Below, in pieces: positions 8,108-15,375 of a stretch of 39,011 nucleotides of DNA; within the stretch, counting starts at the first letter, position 1, and the number at the start of each line of letters is the position of its first letter. Location: assembly GCA_016212295.1 (NCBI GenBank), contig JACRGO010000046.1, positions 1 to 39,011 of the forward strand. Reading direction: 5' to 3'. Position numbers and translations under genes: made by a program. The stretch comes from Nitrospinota bacterium (GTDB taxonomy: Bacteria > Nitrospinota > Nitrospinia > JACRGO01). The notes under the pieces were generated by a model. That model ran no database searches. It worked only from the letters and a program-made list of their open reading frames with translations, and was not told the origin of the DNA.

Positions 8108-8571
8108 AGTTCTTGAAGAGAAACCCCTTTTTCCGCGATTTCCAGGAGGCCGACCTCACGGAAATCCTTAAGGCCAGTTCATGGAACAAGTATGAATTCA
8201 ATGAGATGATCCTCCACCAGTATGAGTTGGCGGAGAAAAATGAAAGGATACTTTTCATTATCATAATGGGGAAGATAGTGGTCATGAAGGAAGGAAAACC
8301 CCTGGCTGAACTGAAGGAGGGGGACTATTTCGGCGAGGTTTCCTTTTTGAAGGGGCAGCCCAGAGTGGCGGACGTGGTATCCAAGGCCAAGCAGGTAATC
8401 ATCCTTGGCGTGGACAAAAACAAATTCGACCAGATTAACCCCGAATCCCATAGTTGCTTCTATCGGCGCCTTGCGGAAGTCATATTGGACCGTTACCTTT
8501 TCAAGAAGAGCTCGGATGCGGAAAAAAAGGCGCCGAGGCCCAACGCTGCTGAAGGCAAATCACCTTTCTGA
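8092..8571 (+). CDS. Cyclic-nucleotide-binding-domain protein
   Basis: The 159-residue cytoplasmic protein consists almost entirely of one cNMP-binding (CAP_ED) beta-roll. The phosphate-binding-cassette region is recognisable as GDYFGEVSFLKGQPRVADVV (about 82-101), with the conserved FGE and the PRxA arginine. No helix-turn-helix or kinase domain follows; the C-terminal 25 residues are charged and probably disordered. It may be a regulatory subunit or a scaffold rather than a transcription factor. It overlaps the end of the M48 gene by 16 nt and is followed by the glycosyltransferase after 17 nt, so it belongs to the same operon. Its ligand is not determinable. Confidence 0.88.
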   Translation: MDQRIEFLKRNPFFRDFQEADLTEILKASSWNKYEFNEMILHQYELAEKNERILFIIIMGKIVVMKEGKPLAELKEGDYFGEVSFLKGQPRVADVVSKAKQVIILGVDKNKFDQINPESHSCFYRRLAEVILDRYLFKKSSDAEKKAPRPNAAEGKSPF

Positions 8572-8588
8572 CATGGCAATCCGATTCA

Positions 8589-9335
8589 ATGGAAACAAAT
8601 CTCCCGGAAATTCAAATCTCCGTTGTTGTTCCCCTTTTCAATGAAGAGCCTAACCTGATACCGCTTTACGAATCCACGAAAAAAGCGCTGGAAGGCATTG
8701 GCCGCCCCTGGGAAATAATCTTCGTGGACGACGGCAGCAATGACGAAGGTCCAGGAATTTTGGCGGGGCTGGCCGGAAAGGACCCCTGCGTACGGGTCCT
8801 CACCTTCAGAAAAAACGCGGGCCAGACGGCCGCCTTTGACGCCGGTTTCAAAAGGGCCGTGGGAAAATATGTAGTGACAATGGACGCGGACCTTCAAAAT
8901 GACCCGGCCGACATACCCAAGCTGTTGGCGCTCATTGATGAAGGGGACTGCGAGTTGGTTTGCGGCTGGCGGCACAGGCGGAACGATCCTCTGGTGAAAC
9001 GAGTATCCTCCAAAATCGCCAATTACGTCCGCAATAAACTGAGCGACGAAAACATTCACGACACGGGCTGCTCCCTGAAGATTTTTCAAAGAGAGGCCCT
9101 TGTCCAAATTAGGCTTTTCAACGGCATGCACAGGTTTTTCCCGACGCTGATGAAAATGCATGGCTTCCGCGTCCGGGAGGCCAAGGTCAACCACCTTCCG
9201 AGAAAATTCGGTAAAAGCAAATACGGCATATCAAATCGCGTATTGAGGTCTTTTATAGACCTCCTGGCGGTGCGGTGGATGAAAAACCGCCATTTGCGAT
9301 ATGCCATAGCGCAACATGGCCGCAACCAAAAGTGA
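8589..9335 (+). CDS. Family 2 glycosyltransferase, dolichyl-phosphate mannose synthase-like
   Basis: A GT-A-fold enzyme that probably transfers a sugar from a nucleotide donor to polyprenyl phosphate. Motifs over 248 residues are VVVPLFNEEPNL (12-23), FVDDGSND (45-52), the metal-binding DAD at 99-101 followed by LQNDP, and the DPM1-type HLPRKFGKSKYGISNR near 205-220. No transmembrane helices follow, as in DPM1. The next gene encodes a LABN membrane protein, a frequent partner of such enzymes in lipid A modification loci. The last residues (about IAQHGRNQK) and the TGA are encoded by repeat module A, which begins at 9303, so the natural C terminus has probably been replaced. Confidence 0.92.
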   Translation: METNLPEIQISVVVPLFNEEPNLIPLYESTKKALEGIGRPWEIIFVDDGSNDEGPGILAGLAGKDPCVRVLTFRKNAGQTAAFDAGFKRAVGKYVVTMDADLQNDPADIPKLLALIDEGDCELVCGWRHRRNDPLVKRVSSKIANYVRNKLSDENIHDTGCSLKIFQREALVQIRLFNGMHRFFPTLMKMHGFRVREAKVNHLPRKFGKSKYGISNRVLRSFIDLLAVRWMKNRHLRYAIAQHGRNQK

Positions 9336-9552
9336 AACAAAATCCCAAATTACAAATAGCAAATTACAAGTAAATTACAAATTACAAATTACAATTACCG
9401 AATGTCCCAAACAATTCCATTTCCTTTTCCTTGTTTGTAATTTTGGTTATTGAGATTTATTTGTGATTTGACAATTGTGATTTGGATTTTCATAACGCGA
9501 CATGGCTCAAAAAGCTTGCGCGGACAACGCAAATTTCTGAACGTAATAATAT
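9303..9552. repeat. Composite repeat A - 'caaaatcccaaa' module - A - B', filling a whole spacer
   Basis: Module A (9303-9331, CATAGCGCAACATGGCCGCA) lies inside the end of the glycosyltransferase gene. It is followed by a long imperfect AT-rich hairpin (about 9336-9490) built from CAAAATCCCAAATTACAAAT-type units and their inverse. Then come a second partial A (9491-9505) and inverted module B (about 9511-9552, ending TTTCTGAACGTAATAATAT). The AAGGAG of the next gene starts two bases later. Confidence 0.85.
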
Positions 9553-9565
9553 CAAGGAGTGAGTA

Positions 9566-9874
9566 ATGAGTTACTGGATAACCATCGGAGTTTTGGGTCA
9601 GGCGTGTTTCTTCATGAGGTTTTTCGTGCAGTGGATCGCCTCGGAAAAAAGAGGGGAAAGCGTTATACCCGTGCAGTTCTGGTATCTTAGCATAGTGGGC
9701 AGCCTGATACTGCTCGCTTACTCCATCCACCAGAATGATCCGGTTTTTATCCTGGGCCAATCCACGGGCACGGTGATTTATTTGCGGAACCTGGTTTTGA
9801 TTTATAAAAAAAAGCCGAAGCCCGGACAAGGAAACGAAGCCGCATGCTCACAAAAAATCACTACCGCCAATTAA
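9566..9874 (+). CDS. Lipid A biosynthesis N-terminal-domain (LABN) membrane protein
   Basis: A 102-residue inner-membrane protein with three hydrophobic segments. It matches the LABN domain pattern: WITIGVLGQACFFMRFFVQWIASEK, the conserved S(V/A)IPVQFWYLSIVGSLILLAYSI, then DPVFILGQSTGTVIYLRNLVLI. The domain also occurs fused to lipid A acyltransferases and beside DPM1-like glycosyltransferases. The latter arrangement is seen here and suggests a two-gene polyprenyl-sugar or lipid A tailoring unit. AAGGAG 6 nt before the ATG is a strong ribosome-binding site and directly follows the upstream repeat. It overlaps the next gene by 31 nt. Confidence 0.9.
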   Translation: MSYWITIGVLGQACFFMRFFVQWIASEKRGESVIPVQFWYLSIVGSLILLAYSIHQNDPVFILGQSTGTVIYLRNLVLIYKKKPKPGQGNEAACSQKITTAN

Positions 9875-10350
9875 AGGAAAAAGTTTCCTTGAGCCCCTAT
9901 AAGCACGGGCCATGCTGGGAACTGTGCGGGGGCCTTTGCTGCCGCGAACCCCACTCGGAAGACTGGGAATACGTGCTCGAATTCTTCCCTTTCGAGGAAC
10001 CCCTGGTAAGCCGCCGGATGTTTCCAAGGCTCGGCAAGTATGAAGTCCAATGCCTGTTCCCGGCGGACAGCCGGTCTTCCTGCGACAAGACCCTGTTCTG
10101 CCACTTGGCTCCTTCCTACCCTGCCTTTGAACGCGGGGCGCACGTTGGGGTGACAATCGACCCTGAAATAGAGTCCTGCCCCCTGATGCGGTACCCCGCC
10201 AAGGTTTCCATTGAATTCATGCGCGCGGCCTTTAGCGTATGGAAGGAGGTATTGTCGCTTTTGCCTCCCGAGAGGGTCACTCATTACAAGAGCCAATTCC
10301 GCAGGTTTCTGAATGAAAAAAAAATAAAAAAAGTTTGGAAATTTTGTTAG
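9844..10350 (+). CDS. Cysteine-rich protein, possibly YkgJ-like metal-cluster family
   Basis: I cannot assign this 168-residue protein firmly. It has nine cysteines: C24, C28, C32 and C33 in CWELCGGLCC, then C70, C80, C86, C112 and C168. The N-terminal cluster recalls the CxxxxCC pattern of YkgJ-type Zn/Fe-S-binding proteins, but spacing is not a clean match. No signal peptide or membrane span is visible. The C-terminal half is helical and basic. The ATG lies 31 nt inside the LABN gene, indicating cotranscription and coupled translation. Its role with the glycosyltransferase/LABN pair is unknown. Confidence 0.7.
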   Translation: MLTKNHYRQLKEKVSLSPYKHGPCWELCGGLCCREPHSEDWEYVLEFFPFEEPLVSRRMFPRLGKYEVQCLFPADSRSSCDKTLFCHLAPSYPAFERGAHVGVTIDPEIESCPLMRYPAKVSIEFMRAAFSVWKEVLSLLPPERVTHYKSQFRRFLNEKKIKKVWKFC

Positions 10351-10360
10351 CATAGAAAAT

Positions 10361-10450
10361 TAGTCATTTGTCAATGGCCATTTGTCATTAGAAAAAAACG
10401 CACCTTAGCAACCCAATGGCCAATGACCATTGACTAATGACCATTGACCA
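10361..10450. repeat. Palindromic repeat of CCATTGAC/GTCAATGG units
   Basis: TAGTCATTTGTCAATGGCCA on the left and TGGCCAATGACCATTGACTA with a further copy on the right form an imperfect hairpin that occupies the spacer before the M16 gene. AAGGA for that gene begins at about 10457. Confidence 0.65.
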
Positions 10451-10467
10451 TTTTTTAAGGAATCCCC

Positions 10468-11898
10468 ATGCTGCTTCGCAAAAACATTGTTTTTTTATTA
10501 ATCGCCGCGGCGGTCCTTTCGTCTGACCTCTGCCTGGCCGAAGACAACAGGCCAATGCCATCGGATCTCAAATTTCCGCCGATCTCCTTTTCCCCGCCCA
10601 AGCCGGAAAGGGTGGCGTTGAAGAACGGCATGGTCCTTTTTCTGCTGAAAAACGACGAACTCCCGGTGCTGGACATAAACGCCGTGGTCAGGACAGGGGC
10701 CGCCTACGAGCCTGATGATAAAATCGGCCTGGCCGGCCTCACCGCCACGGTGATGAGGACCGGCGGCGCCTCCTCCATGTCAGGCGACGAGGTGGATGAA
10801 AAACTTGAATTCATAGCCGGCGGGATCGACCTCCAATGCAACCAGACCCACCTCATGGCCTCCTTGTCGATTTTGAAAAAGGACGTGGACCTGGGTTTGA
10901 GGATTTATTCCGACATACTCATGCGTCCAGCTTTCGAGCAGGCAAAAATCGATCTGGCCCAAAAAGCGCTCATCGAGGGGATCAGGAGGAAAAATGACGA
11001 CCCGGGCGCCATAGCGGCCAGGGAATTCGGAAAACTTGTTTACAGCGGCCATCCCTTCGGACGCGAACCCGCTATCGCGACCGTGTCTTCCATAAAGAGG
11101 GACGACCTTCTGGATTTTCATCAAAAGTACTTTCATCCAAACCGGATCATCATGAGCGTAACCGGTGATTTCCAAAGGGAAGAGATTATCAGGAAAATCG
11201 AGGCCGCCTTTAAGGGATGGGAACCAGCCAGGGAAAAATTACCGGCCGTAAAGCCCATTGAGAAAAAATTTCCCCTTTCCGTGAATTATATTGAAAAGGA
11301 CACCACCCAATCCGTTGTCCGCATGGGGCACCTCGGGGTCAAGATTTCCAATCCAGACCATTTTGCCCTTCAGTTGATGAACGATATCCTGGGGGGAAGC
11401 TCCTTTCAATCGAGATTGATGCAGGATATCCGGACGGACAGGGGGCTCGCTTATTCCGTGTGGAGCCATTTCGGGGCCGGGGTTTTTGATTACGACGTCT
11501 TTGCCGTTGGGGTGGAAACCAAGGCGTCCACCACGGCGGAGGTGATCAGGCTGGTCCTGGGCCATATTCAGAAAATGAGGGAGGAGCCGGTCTCGGAACA
11601 AGACCTGGAAAACGCGAAACAATTCCTGATAAATTCCTTCGTCTTTAAATTCGCTTCCAGCGCGCAAGTCACCAACCGGATGGCCCTTTTTGAATTTTAC
11701 GGAATACCAATTGACTACCTGGACAAATATCTGGAAAACATAAGGAAGGTGACTCGGGAGGACATCCAGAAGGCGGCCAGGGAGTATCTTCATCCGGATG
11801 GGATTATCATTACCGTGGTGGGTGACCAGAAAAAATTCGACGCGCCCTTGAGCGCCTTCGGGGAGGTCCGCTCCATACCCTTGGAGAAATTTGAATAA
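10468..11898 (+). CDS. M16-fold protein lacking the zinc motif (probable inactive M16 subunit), exported
   Basis: Secreted or periplasmic protein of the M16 (insulinase/MPP) family, 476 residues, with signal peptide MLLRKNIVFLLIAAAVLSSDLCLA. The two-domain M16 layout is clear: N-terminal LKNGMVLFLLKNDELPVLDINAVVRTGAAYE, the middle GHPFGREPA and FYHPN-like block, and the C-terminal RGLAYSVWSHF signature. Where active members have HxxEH, the sequence reads GLTAT (90-94), so both histidines and the glutamate are missing. Such chains normally pair with an active M16 partner, but none is encoded in this window. Start: ATG 10468 with AAGGA about 6 nt upstream. It may act as a binding or chaperone-like subunit. 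Confidence 0.9.
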   Translation: MLLRKNIVFLLIAAAVLSSDLCLAEDNRPMPSDLKFPPISFSPPKPERVALKNGMVLFLLKNDELPVLDINAVVRTGAAYEPDDKIGLAGLTATVMRTGGASSMSGDEVDEKLEFIAGGIDLQCNQTHLMASLSILKKDVDLGLRIYSDILMRPAFEQAKIDLAQKALIEGIRRKNDDPGAIAAREFGKLVYSGHPFGREPAIATVSSIKRDDLLDFHQKYFHPNRIIMSVTGDFQREEIIRKIEAAFKGWEPAREKLPAVKPIEKKFPLSVNYIEKDTTQSVVRMGHLGVKISNPDHFALQLMNDILGGSSFQSRLMQDIRTDRGLAYSVWSHFGAGVFDYDVFAVGVETKASTTAEVIRLVLGHIQKMREEPVSEQDLENAKQFLINSFVFKFASSAQVTNRMALFEFYGIPIDYLDKYLENIRKVTREDIQKAAREYLHPDGIIITVVGDQKKFDAPLSAFGEVRSIPLEKFE

Positions 11899-11910
11899 AG
11901 GGGCAAAGCG

Positions 11911-12033
11911 GCTGAAGTTTCAAGTGAGCTGAAGTTTCAAGTGGCTAAAGTTGTGAAAGGTATTATTTCACTATAAAAAAACCTACCACAACTTTAGTTC
12001 GCTTGAGGCGCTTCAAGCTTTAGTCACTTTAAA
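11911..12033. repeat. Long imperfect hairpin repeat (family of AGTGRCTAAAG units)
   Basis: GCTGAAGTTTCAAGTG units and AAGTGGCTAAAGTTGTGAAAGG on the left pair with CCACAACTTTAGTTCGCTT and GGCGCTTCAAGCTTTAGTCACTTT on the right. It could form a stem of more than 40 bp after the M16 stop. A related element is at 25588-25695. Confidence 0.65.
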
Positions 12034-12178
12034 ACGGACGTTCGCCGGAAATCAGGAAAGGAGGTGCGAAACTTAGAAGACAGGGCAATATCGCGGGTCA
12101 AGCCGGATATAGGCGTTATGGTTTTTGTCAAATCTGAATCCCGGCCTCTTTATAAACAATCACTATCGGAGAAAGTTA

Positions 12179-12586
12179 ATGAAGAAATTGTTGACTGTTT
12201 CAGCGCTCTCATTTTTTGTATTATTCGCGGTTGTGGTCCATGCCGGCGAATTTGGCGACCTGAAGAAAAAGATCAGTGACGCCAGGGAATCTTTCGTGGC
12301 TATGCTTAAAAATCCGGACAAAAGAGGCGAAGACCAGCAAAAGTTGGTCAAGGACACCGCCAATGCCGTCAGCGCGACGATCGCAGGCATAAAAGCGCCG
12401 GCCGGCAAGGAAGCTCAATTCAAGGAACTGGCTGACACCTGGAGCGCGTTCAAGAACACCCGTGAAACTGAGTTGGTCCCGATGGTCCTTTCCGGCAAGC
12501 AGGAGGATGCAGAGAAACTCGCCGGAGGAATTCAAAAGGAAAGATTGAAAAAGATAAATGAGATCTGCGACGCGTTGGGGGATTAA
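12179..12586 (+). CDS. Small exported helical protein (four-helix-bundle, chemoreceptor sensor-like)
   Basis: The 135-residue product has a signal peptide (MKKLLTVSALSFFVLFAVVVHAG) and then an all-helical mature chain of about 112 residues. The segment around TWSAFKNTRETELVPMVLSGKQEDAEKLAGG, followed by a conserved-looking lysine-rich helix, resembles the ligand-binding four-helix bundle of methyl-accepting chemotaxis proteins, but no second membrane span or signalling domain follows. It is thus a free periplasmic bundle of unknown ligand. Start: ATG 12179 with GGAGAAAG upstream; longer frames into the upstream region lack support. A strong terminator follows at 12622. Confidence 0.8.
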   Translation: MKKLLTVSALSFFVLFAVVVHAGEFGDLKKKISDARESFVAMLKNPDKRGEDQQKLVKDTANAVSATIAGIKAPAGKEAQFKELADTWSAFKNTRETELVPMVLSGKQEDAEKLAGGIQKERLKKINEICDALGD

Positions 12587-12621
12587 TCGAAGGGACGCGG
12601 TATATTTCTGATTTGTAATTG

Positions 12622-12662
12622 TTAAGGGGTTGGACGGCAAAGTCTAACCCCTTAAATTTTTA
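12622..12662 (+). terminator. Rho-independent terminator
   Basis: A 14-bp stem (12622-12635 with 12642-12655; one G-U pair) has the 6-nt loop GGCAAA and is followed by ATTTTTA. It closes the transcription unit of the small helical exported protein and is the clearest terminator in the window. Confidence 0.85.
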
Positions 12663-13013
12663 TTGGATTAGTTACAAAGTCCCGAAGACTCTAAGTCCCT
12701 TGCATCCTTCATGGCTTGAAGGCTTCGCGGTTCAAAAAGCTGAACAGCGGAATATCGAACAAAAAATCATGAATGTCGAAGGGAATGCAATGCATTTGAA
12801 ATGCCTCTTATTTTTTATATCCAGTAAAAAATCCGATACCGTCATCGCTGCTCAGGAATCCTCCTGTCCAAGAGCTTATTACGCTGAATAGTTATAAAAA
12901 TTCTTCCTTTATTCTGACTCCTGGCCCCTGATACCCGTGAACTATTACTTGAAACCAGGCGAAGAATCTCCTCACCCCCTTTTGCTTGCAGTTCCTCGCG
13001 CGCCCAGCGTCCG
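12663..13013. other. Gene-free spacer
   Basis: No gene is convincing here. A 90-codon open frame (12619-12891) starts inside the terminator and has no family resemblance. The stretch 12750-12785 (GGAATATCGAAC...GAATGTCGAAG) resembles another short palindrome-like repeat type. The adjacent secreted-protein gene ends at 13014 without an obvious terminator. Confidence 0.5.
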
Positions 13014-15110
13014 CTAATCCAATTTGACGCCGATCAATTCAAACTCGTACAGGACGCTTTGGTCGGCGGCGTCGTACCACTGCCATACTCCAGTCCCGGC
13101 TTTTTGCGTCTCGTCCAGTTTAAGCTTGTAATAAAAAACGGCCCCCATCTCCTTGTCCTCATAGCGTATCTCATAATCGTATTCCGCGCTTGGGTTCTTG
13201 GCCACCGTAAGGGCCGTTTCGCTTGCGACGTCGTATCCGGCCAGTTGCCCGTTTTCCGAGGAGAACTGAATCAGGCTGTCCCATTCATCCCCGGCGTCTG
13301 GAGAGCCATAATAATAGAACGCCCAGTCGCCGACCAGTGGATCAATCTCCTGTACTTTTACCTGGATGTCAACAGAGGTCCCGGCCTTCCCCTTCGTGGG
13401 AGAAAAGCTCAGGATGTCCAGGGAAAGGGGTTGGACCGTTTTCAGTTTGCCTTTTGCGCCGCCCTTGACATTGATTTTAGCGTCAGAGGATTTAATGTCG
13501 ATTCCTAGGTCGGACCTGGCGAAATCCCGGCCAAAGCGGTCATACAGGTTGACGCTCGCTATCTTCACCGGATGGGTCCCTGGTTCCGCGGCCCTGAAAA
13601 CCACTTCAGCCAATTCCTTGTTTTGCGCGCTGATAGCCGCCCTTCCTTCTTTTTTATAGGCGAGAGAGATGACCGCGAAGCCCTTGGTCTTGGTGTTGGC
13701 GTCGAGTTTAAACAGGTCCTTGGCGAAAGCGGACGGCTTGATGGTCTTCAGGGCCAGTTTCTTGGGGTCATAGGCTATTTTAAATTCGCCGGAATTCAGG
13801 TCGTTGAGATTGTTCATCTTCAACCGGAGCGATATGTCCTTGTTAGCGGACCCTTTGGAAGACGTCAATTGAATATTCCTGGCGCTCTTTTTAACGTCGG
13901 TGTTGTCCAGCGAGGGCCAGCCGCCGTTCACGGTAAAGTAATAGATCAACCCGGCGTCGTTGGTGTCGACCTTGCCATCGCCGGAGATGTCACCGGCGGA
14001 CAGTTGAATGGAGTCCGGCTCCTGCTTTCCATTCGCGAACTGAAACGCCTTGGCCGCATCCACGGAGTTGACTTGGCCGTCGCCTGAAAGATCCCCGCGC
14101 GAGTGCTTCGCGCTCACCACAAAGGCGCCCTGTGAGCTGGCGATATCCGTGGCGGCCTGGCTTTTCCTGGCCAATGATTTCAGGAGTGAAAAGGTCATGG
14201 GTATGGGCTGCCCTTTTTGGTTCGCCATCTTGGAATCAGCGGCGAAGGACAAAGGGTATTCCTTTCCATCCTCAGCCGCGTTTGCGTCAACGTTAAAGAT
14301 CACGTTGAAAAAGGTCCCCTCTCCGATAAGGGCCTTGGAGGAGCCCTGGTCCAGTGAAATCCGGGCCTCCCCGCTCTTGGAAAAATCGGCCCCCCATGTC
14401 AATTTCTCCGTAAGGATGGAGCTTTCCACTCGTATAGGCGTCAAAACCGACGAGTCATAGACAATGCCGATGTCCGCGGTTTTCAGTTGGAGCTTGTCCG
14501 CGTTTTCTATGTTCACCGGGACTATGACCTCGCTCCCTGCCGCTCCCCGCGTGGTCTGTATGTACAGAACAATGGCCCCGAAGACCGCTGACGCGTCTGA
14601 AGAGTAATCGCTTGTCTGAGACTTGCCGCTGAAAAGGAACGTGGTCTTTACCGCGTAATAATAGGTCTCACCGGTTTTAAGGCCCTTGTCCTGGTCCGTA
14701 AAGGACGGAGAGGCGGCAGTCCCTATCTTGTCAGGATATGACCCGCTTTTTGTCCCGCGGTACACTTCGTACCCTGTTATATATGGGGACGCCGGGGCCT
14801 CCCAGACCAATTCCACTGAGCCGACCCCTGGCTTTGCCGCAAGGTTATACGGGGCCGGGGTGTCTATTGTCACCTCGAAGTCAGTGGAACTGAGGAAGAC
14901 CCCGTCAGAGGTCTCAATGGAAATGGGGCCGGTGGTGGCGCCGGGCGGGACCGCGGCTTTTATGTGGGACGTGTTGGCGGAGATGGATACTTCAGTGGAG
15001 GTGACGCCATTGAACTTGACCAGCGCGGTCTCGGAAAAGGCCGCGCCGGCTGTAAGAAAAAACAAGGAAAGGGAGAATAAAAACCTTGCGCATGGTAAGG
15101 GCTTCTTCAT
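13014..15110 (-). CDS. Exported TIG-FnIII-cohesin-dockerin-cohesin protein
   Basis: A 698-residue exported protein. Domains in order: signal peptide (1-26); the second half of an IPT/TIG domain (29-81, VKFNGV...PPGATTGPISIETSDG); fibronectin type III (about 85-176); cohesin-like domain (about 180-333, LYIQTTRGAAGSEVIVPVNIENAD); a two-loop dockerin (338-398) with calcium loops GDLSGDGQVNSVDA and GDISGDGKVDTNDA; a second cohesin-like domain (about 412-545); and a C-terminal segment opening like a TIG strand (SPTKGKAGTSVDI, 570-582). It has no enzyme domain, so it is probably an adhesive or scaffolding protein able to self-assemble. The TIG domain lacks its first strands because the signal peptide joins it directly. 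ATG 15110 is followed by MKKPL; a promoter-like motif lies upstream. Confidence 0.88.
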   Translation of the reverse strand: MKKPLPCARFLFSLSLFFLTAGAAFSETALVKFNGVTSTEVSISANTSHIKAAVPPGATTGPISIETSDGVFLSSTDFEVTIDTPAPYNLAAKPGVGSVELVWEAPASPYITGYEVYRGTKSGSYPDKIGTAASPSFTDQDKGLKTGETYYYAVKTTFLFSGKSQTSDYSSDASAVFGAIVLYIQTTRGAAGSEVIVPVNIENADKLQLKTADIGIVYDSSVLTPIRVESSILTEKLTWGADFSKSGEARISLDQGSSKALIGEGTFFNVIFNVDANAAEDGKEYPLSFAADSKMANQKGQPIPMTFSLLKSLARKSQAATDIASSQGAFVVSAKHSRGDLSGDGQVNSVDAAKAFQFANGKQEPDSIQLSAGDISGDGKVDTNDAGLIYYFTVNGGWPSLDNTDVKKSARNIQLTSSKGSANKDISLRLKMNNLNDLNSGEFKIAYDPKKLALKTIKPSAFAKDLFKLDANTKTKGFAVISLAYKKEGRAAISAQNKELAEVVFRAAEPGTHPVKIASVNLYDRFGRDFARSDLGIDIKSSDAKINVKGGAKGKLKTVQPLSLDILSFSPTKGKAGTSVDIQVKVQEIDPLVGDWAFYYYGSPDAGDEWDSLIQFSSENGQLAGYDVASETALTVAKNPSAEYDYEIRYEDKEMGAVFYYKLKLDETQKAGTGVWQWYDAADQSVLYEFELIGVKLD

Positions 15111-15121
15111 AACCGTCTCCT

Positions 15122-15152
15122 TTTATAGTATAGGAATTACATTTTATCTTAT
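15122..15152 (-). promoter_or_regulatory. Candidate promoter of the cohesin/dockerin gene (motif AATTCCTATACTAT)
   Basis: Read on the minus strand, AAGATAAAATGTAATTCC continues into TATACTATAAAA about 15-27 nt before the start at 15110. It shares the exact 14-base core and parts of the upstream A-rich flank with the elements before rodA and before the 34423 gene. Confidence 0.5.
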
Positions 15153-15222
15153 TGTTACGTTCAGAAATTTGTGTTGTCCGCGCAAATTTTATTTCAAGCG
15201 GAAAACGTAAATTTTTGGACCG
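15152..15222. repeat. Compact B-B' hairpin repeat
   Basis: Module B (TTACGTTCAGAAATTTGTG, from 15155) is followed at once by its imperfect inverse (GCGGAAAACGTAAATTTTTGG). It lies between the two divergent exported-protein genes. Confidence 0.75.
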
Positions 15223-15375
15223 AATAGATGATCTCCACCAACTCAAGGCACTCCTGTAATCCCCGGAGGACAGGCCCATCAGAAATATCCTACATTTGTG
15301 GGATTTATCTTTCTTGTACATTTTACTATAATATTAGTAACTATGCATTCAAATGTTCACGGAAAAAAGAAAAAA

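Noticed and set aside
12064-12279. 71-codon frame
   Set aside because: It overlaps the start of the exported helical protein in another frame, and signal-peptide logic favours the other frame.
12619-12891. 90-codon frame after the small helical protein
   Set aside because: It begins inside a strong terminator and has no ribosome-binding site or recognisable pattern.
13572-14087. 171-codon plus-strand frame inside the cohesin/dockerin gene
   Set aside because: Antisense shadow; the minus-strand frame has clear domain structure.
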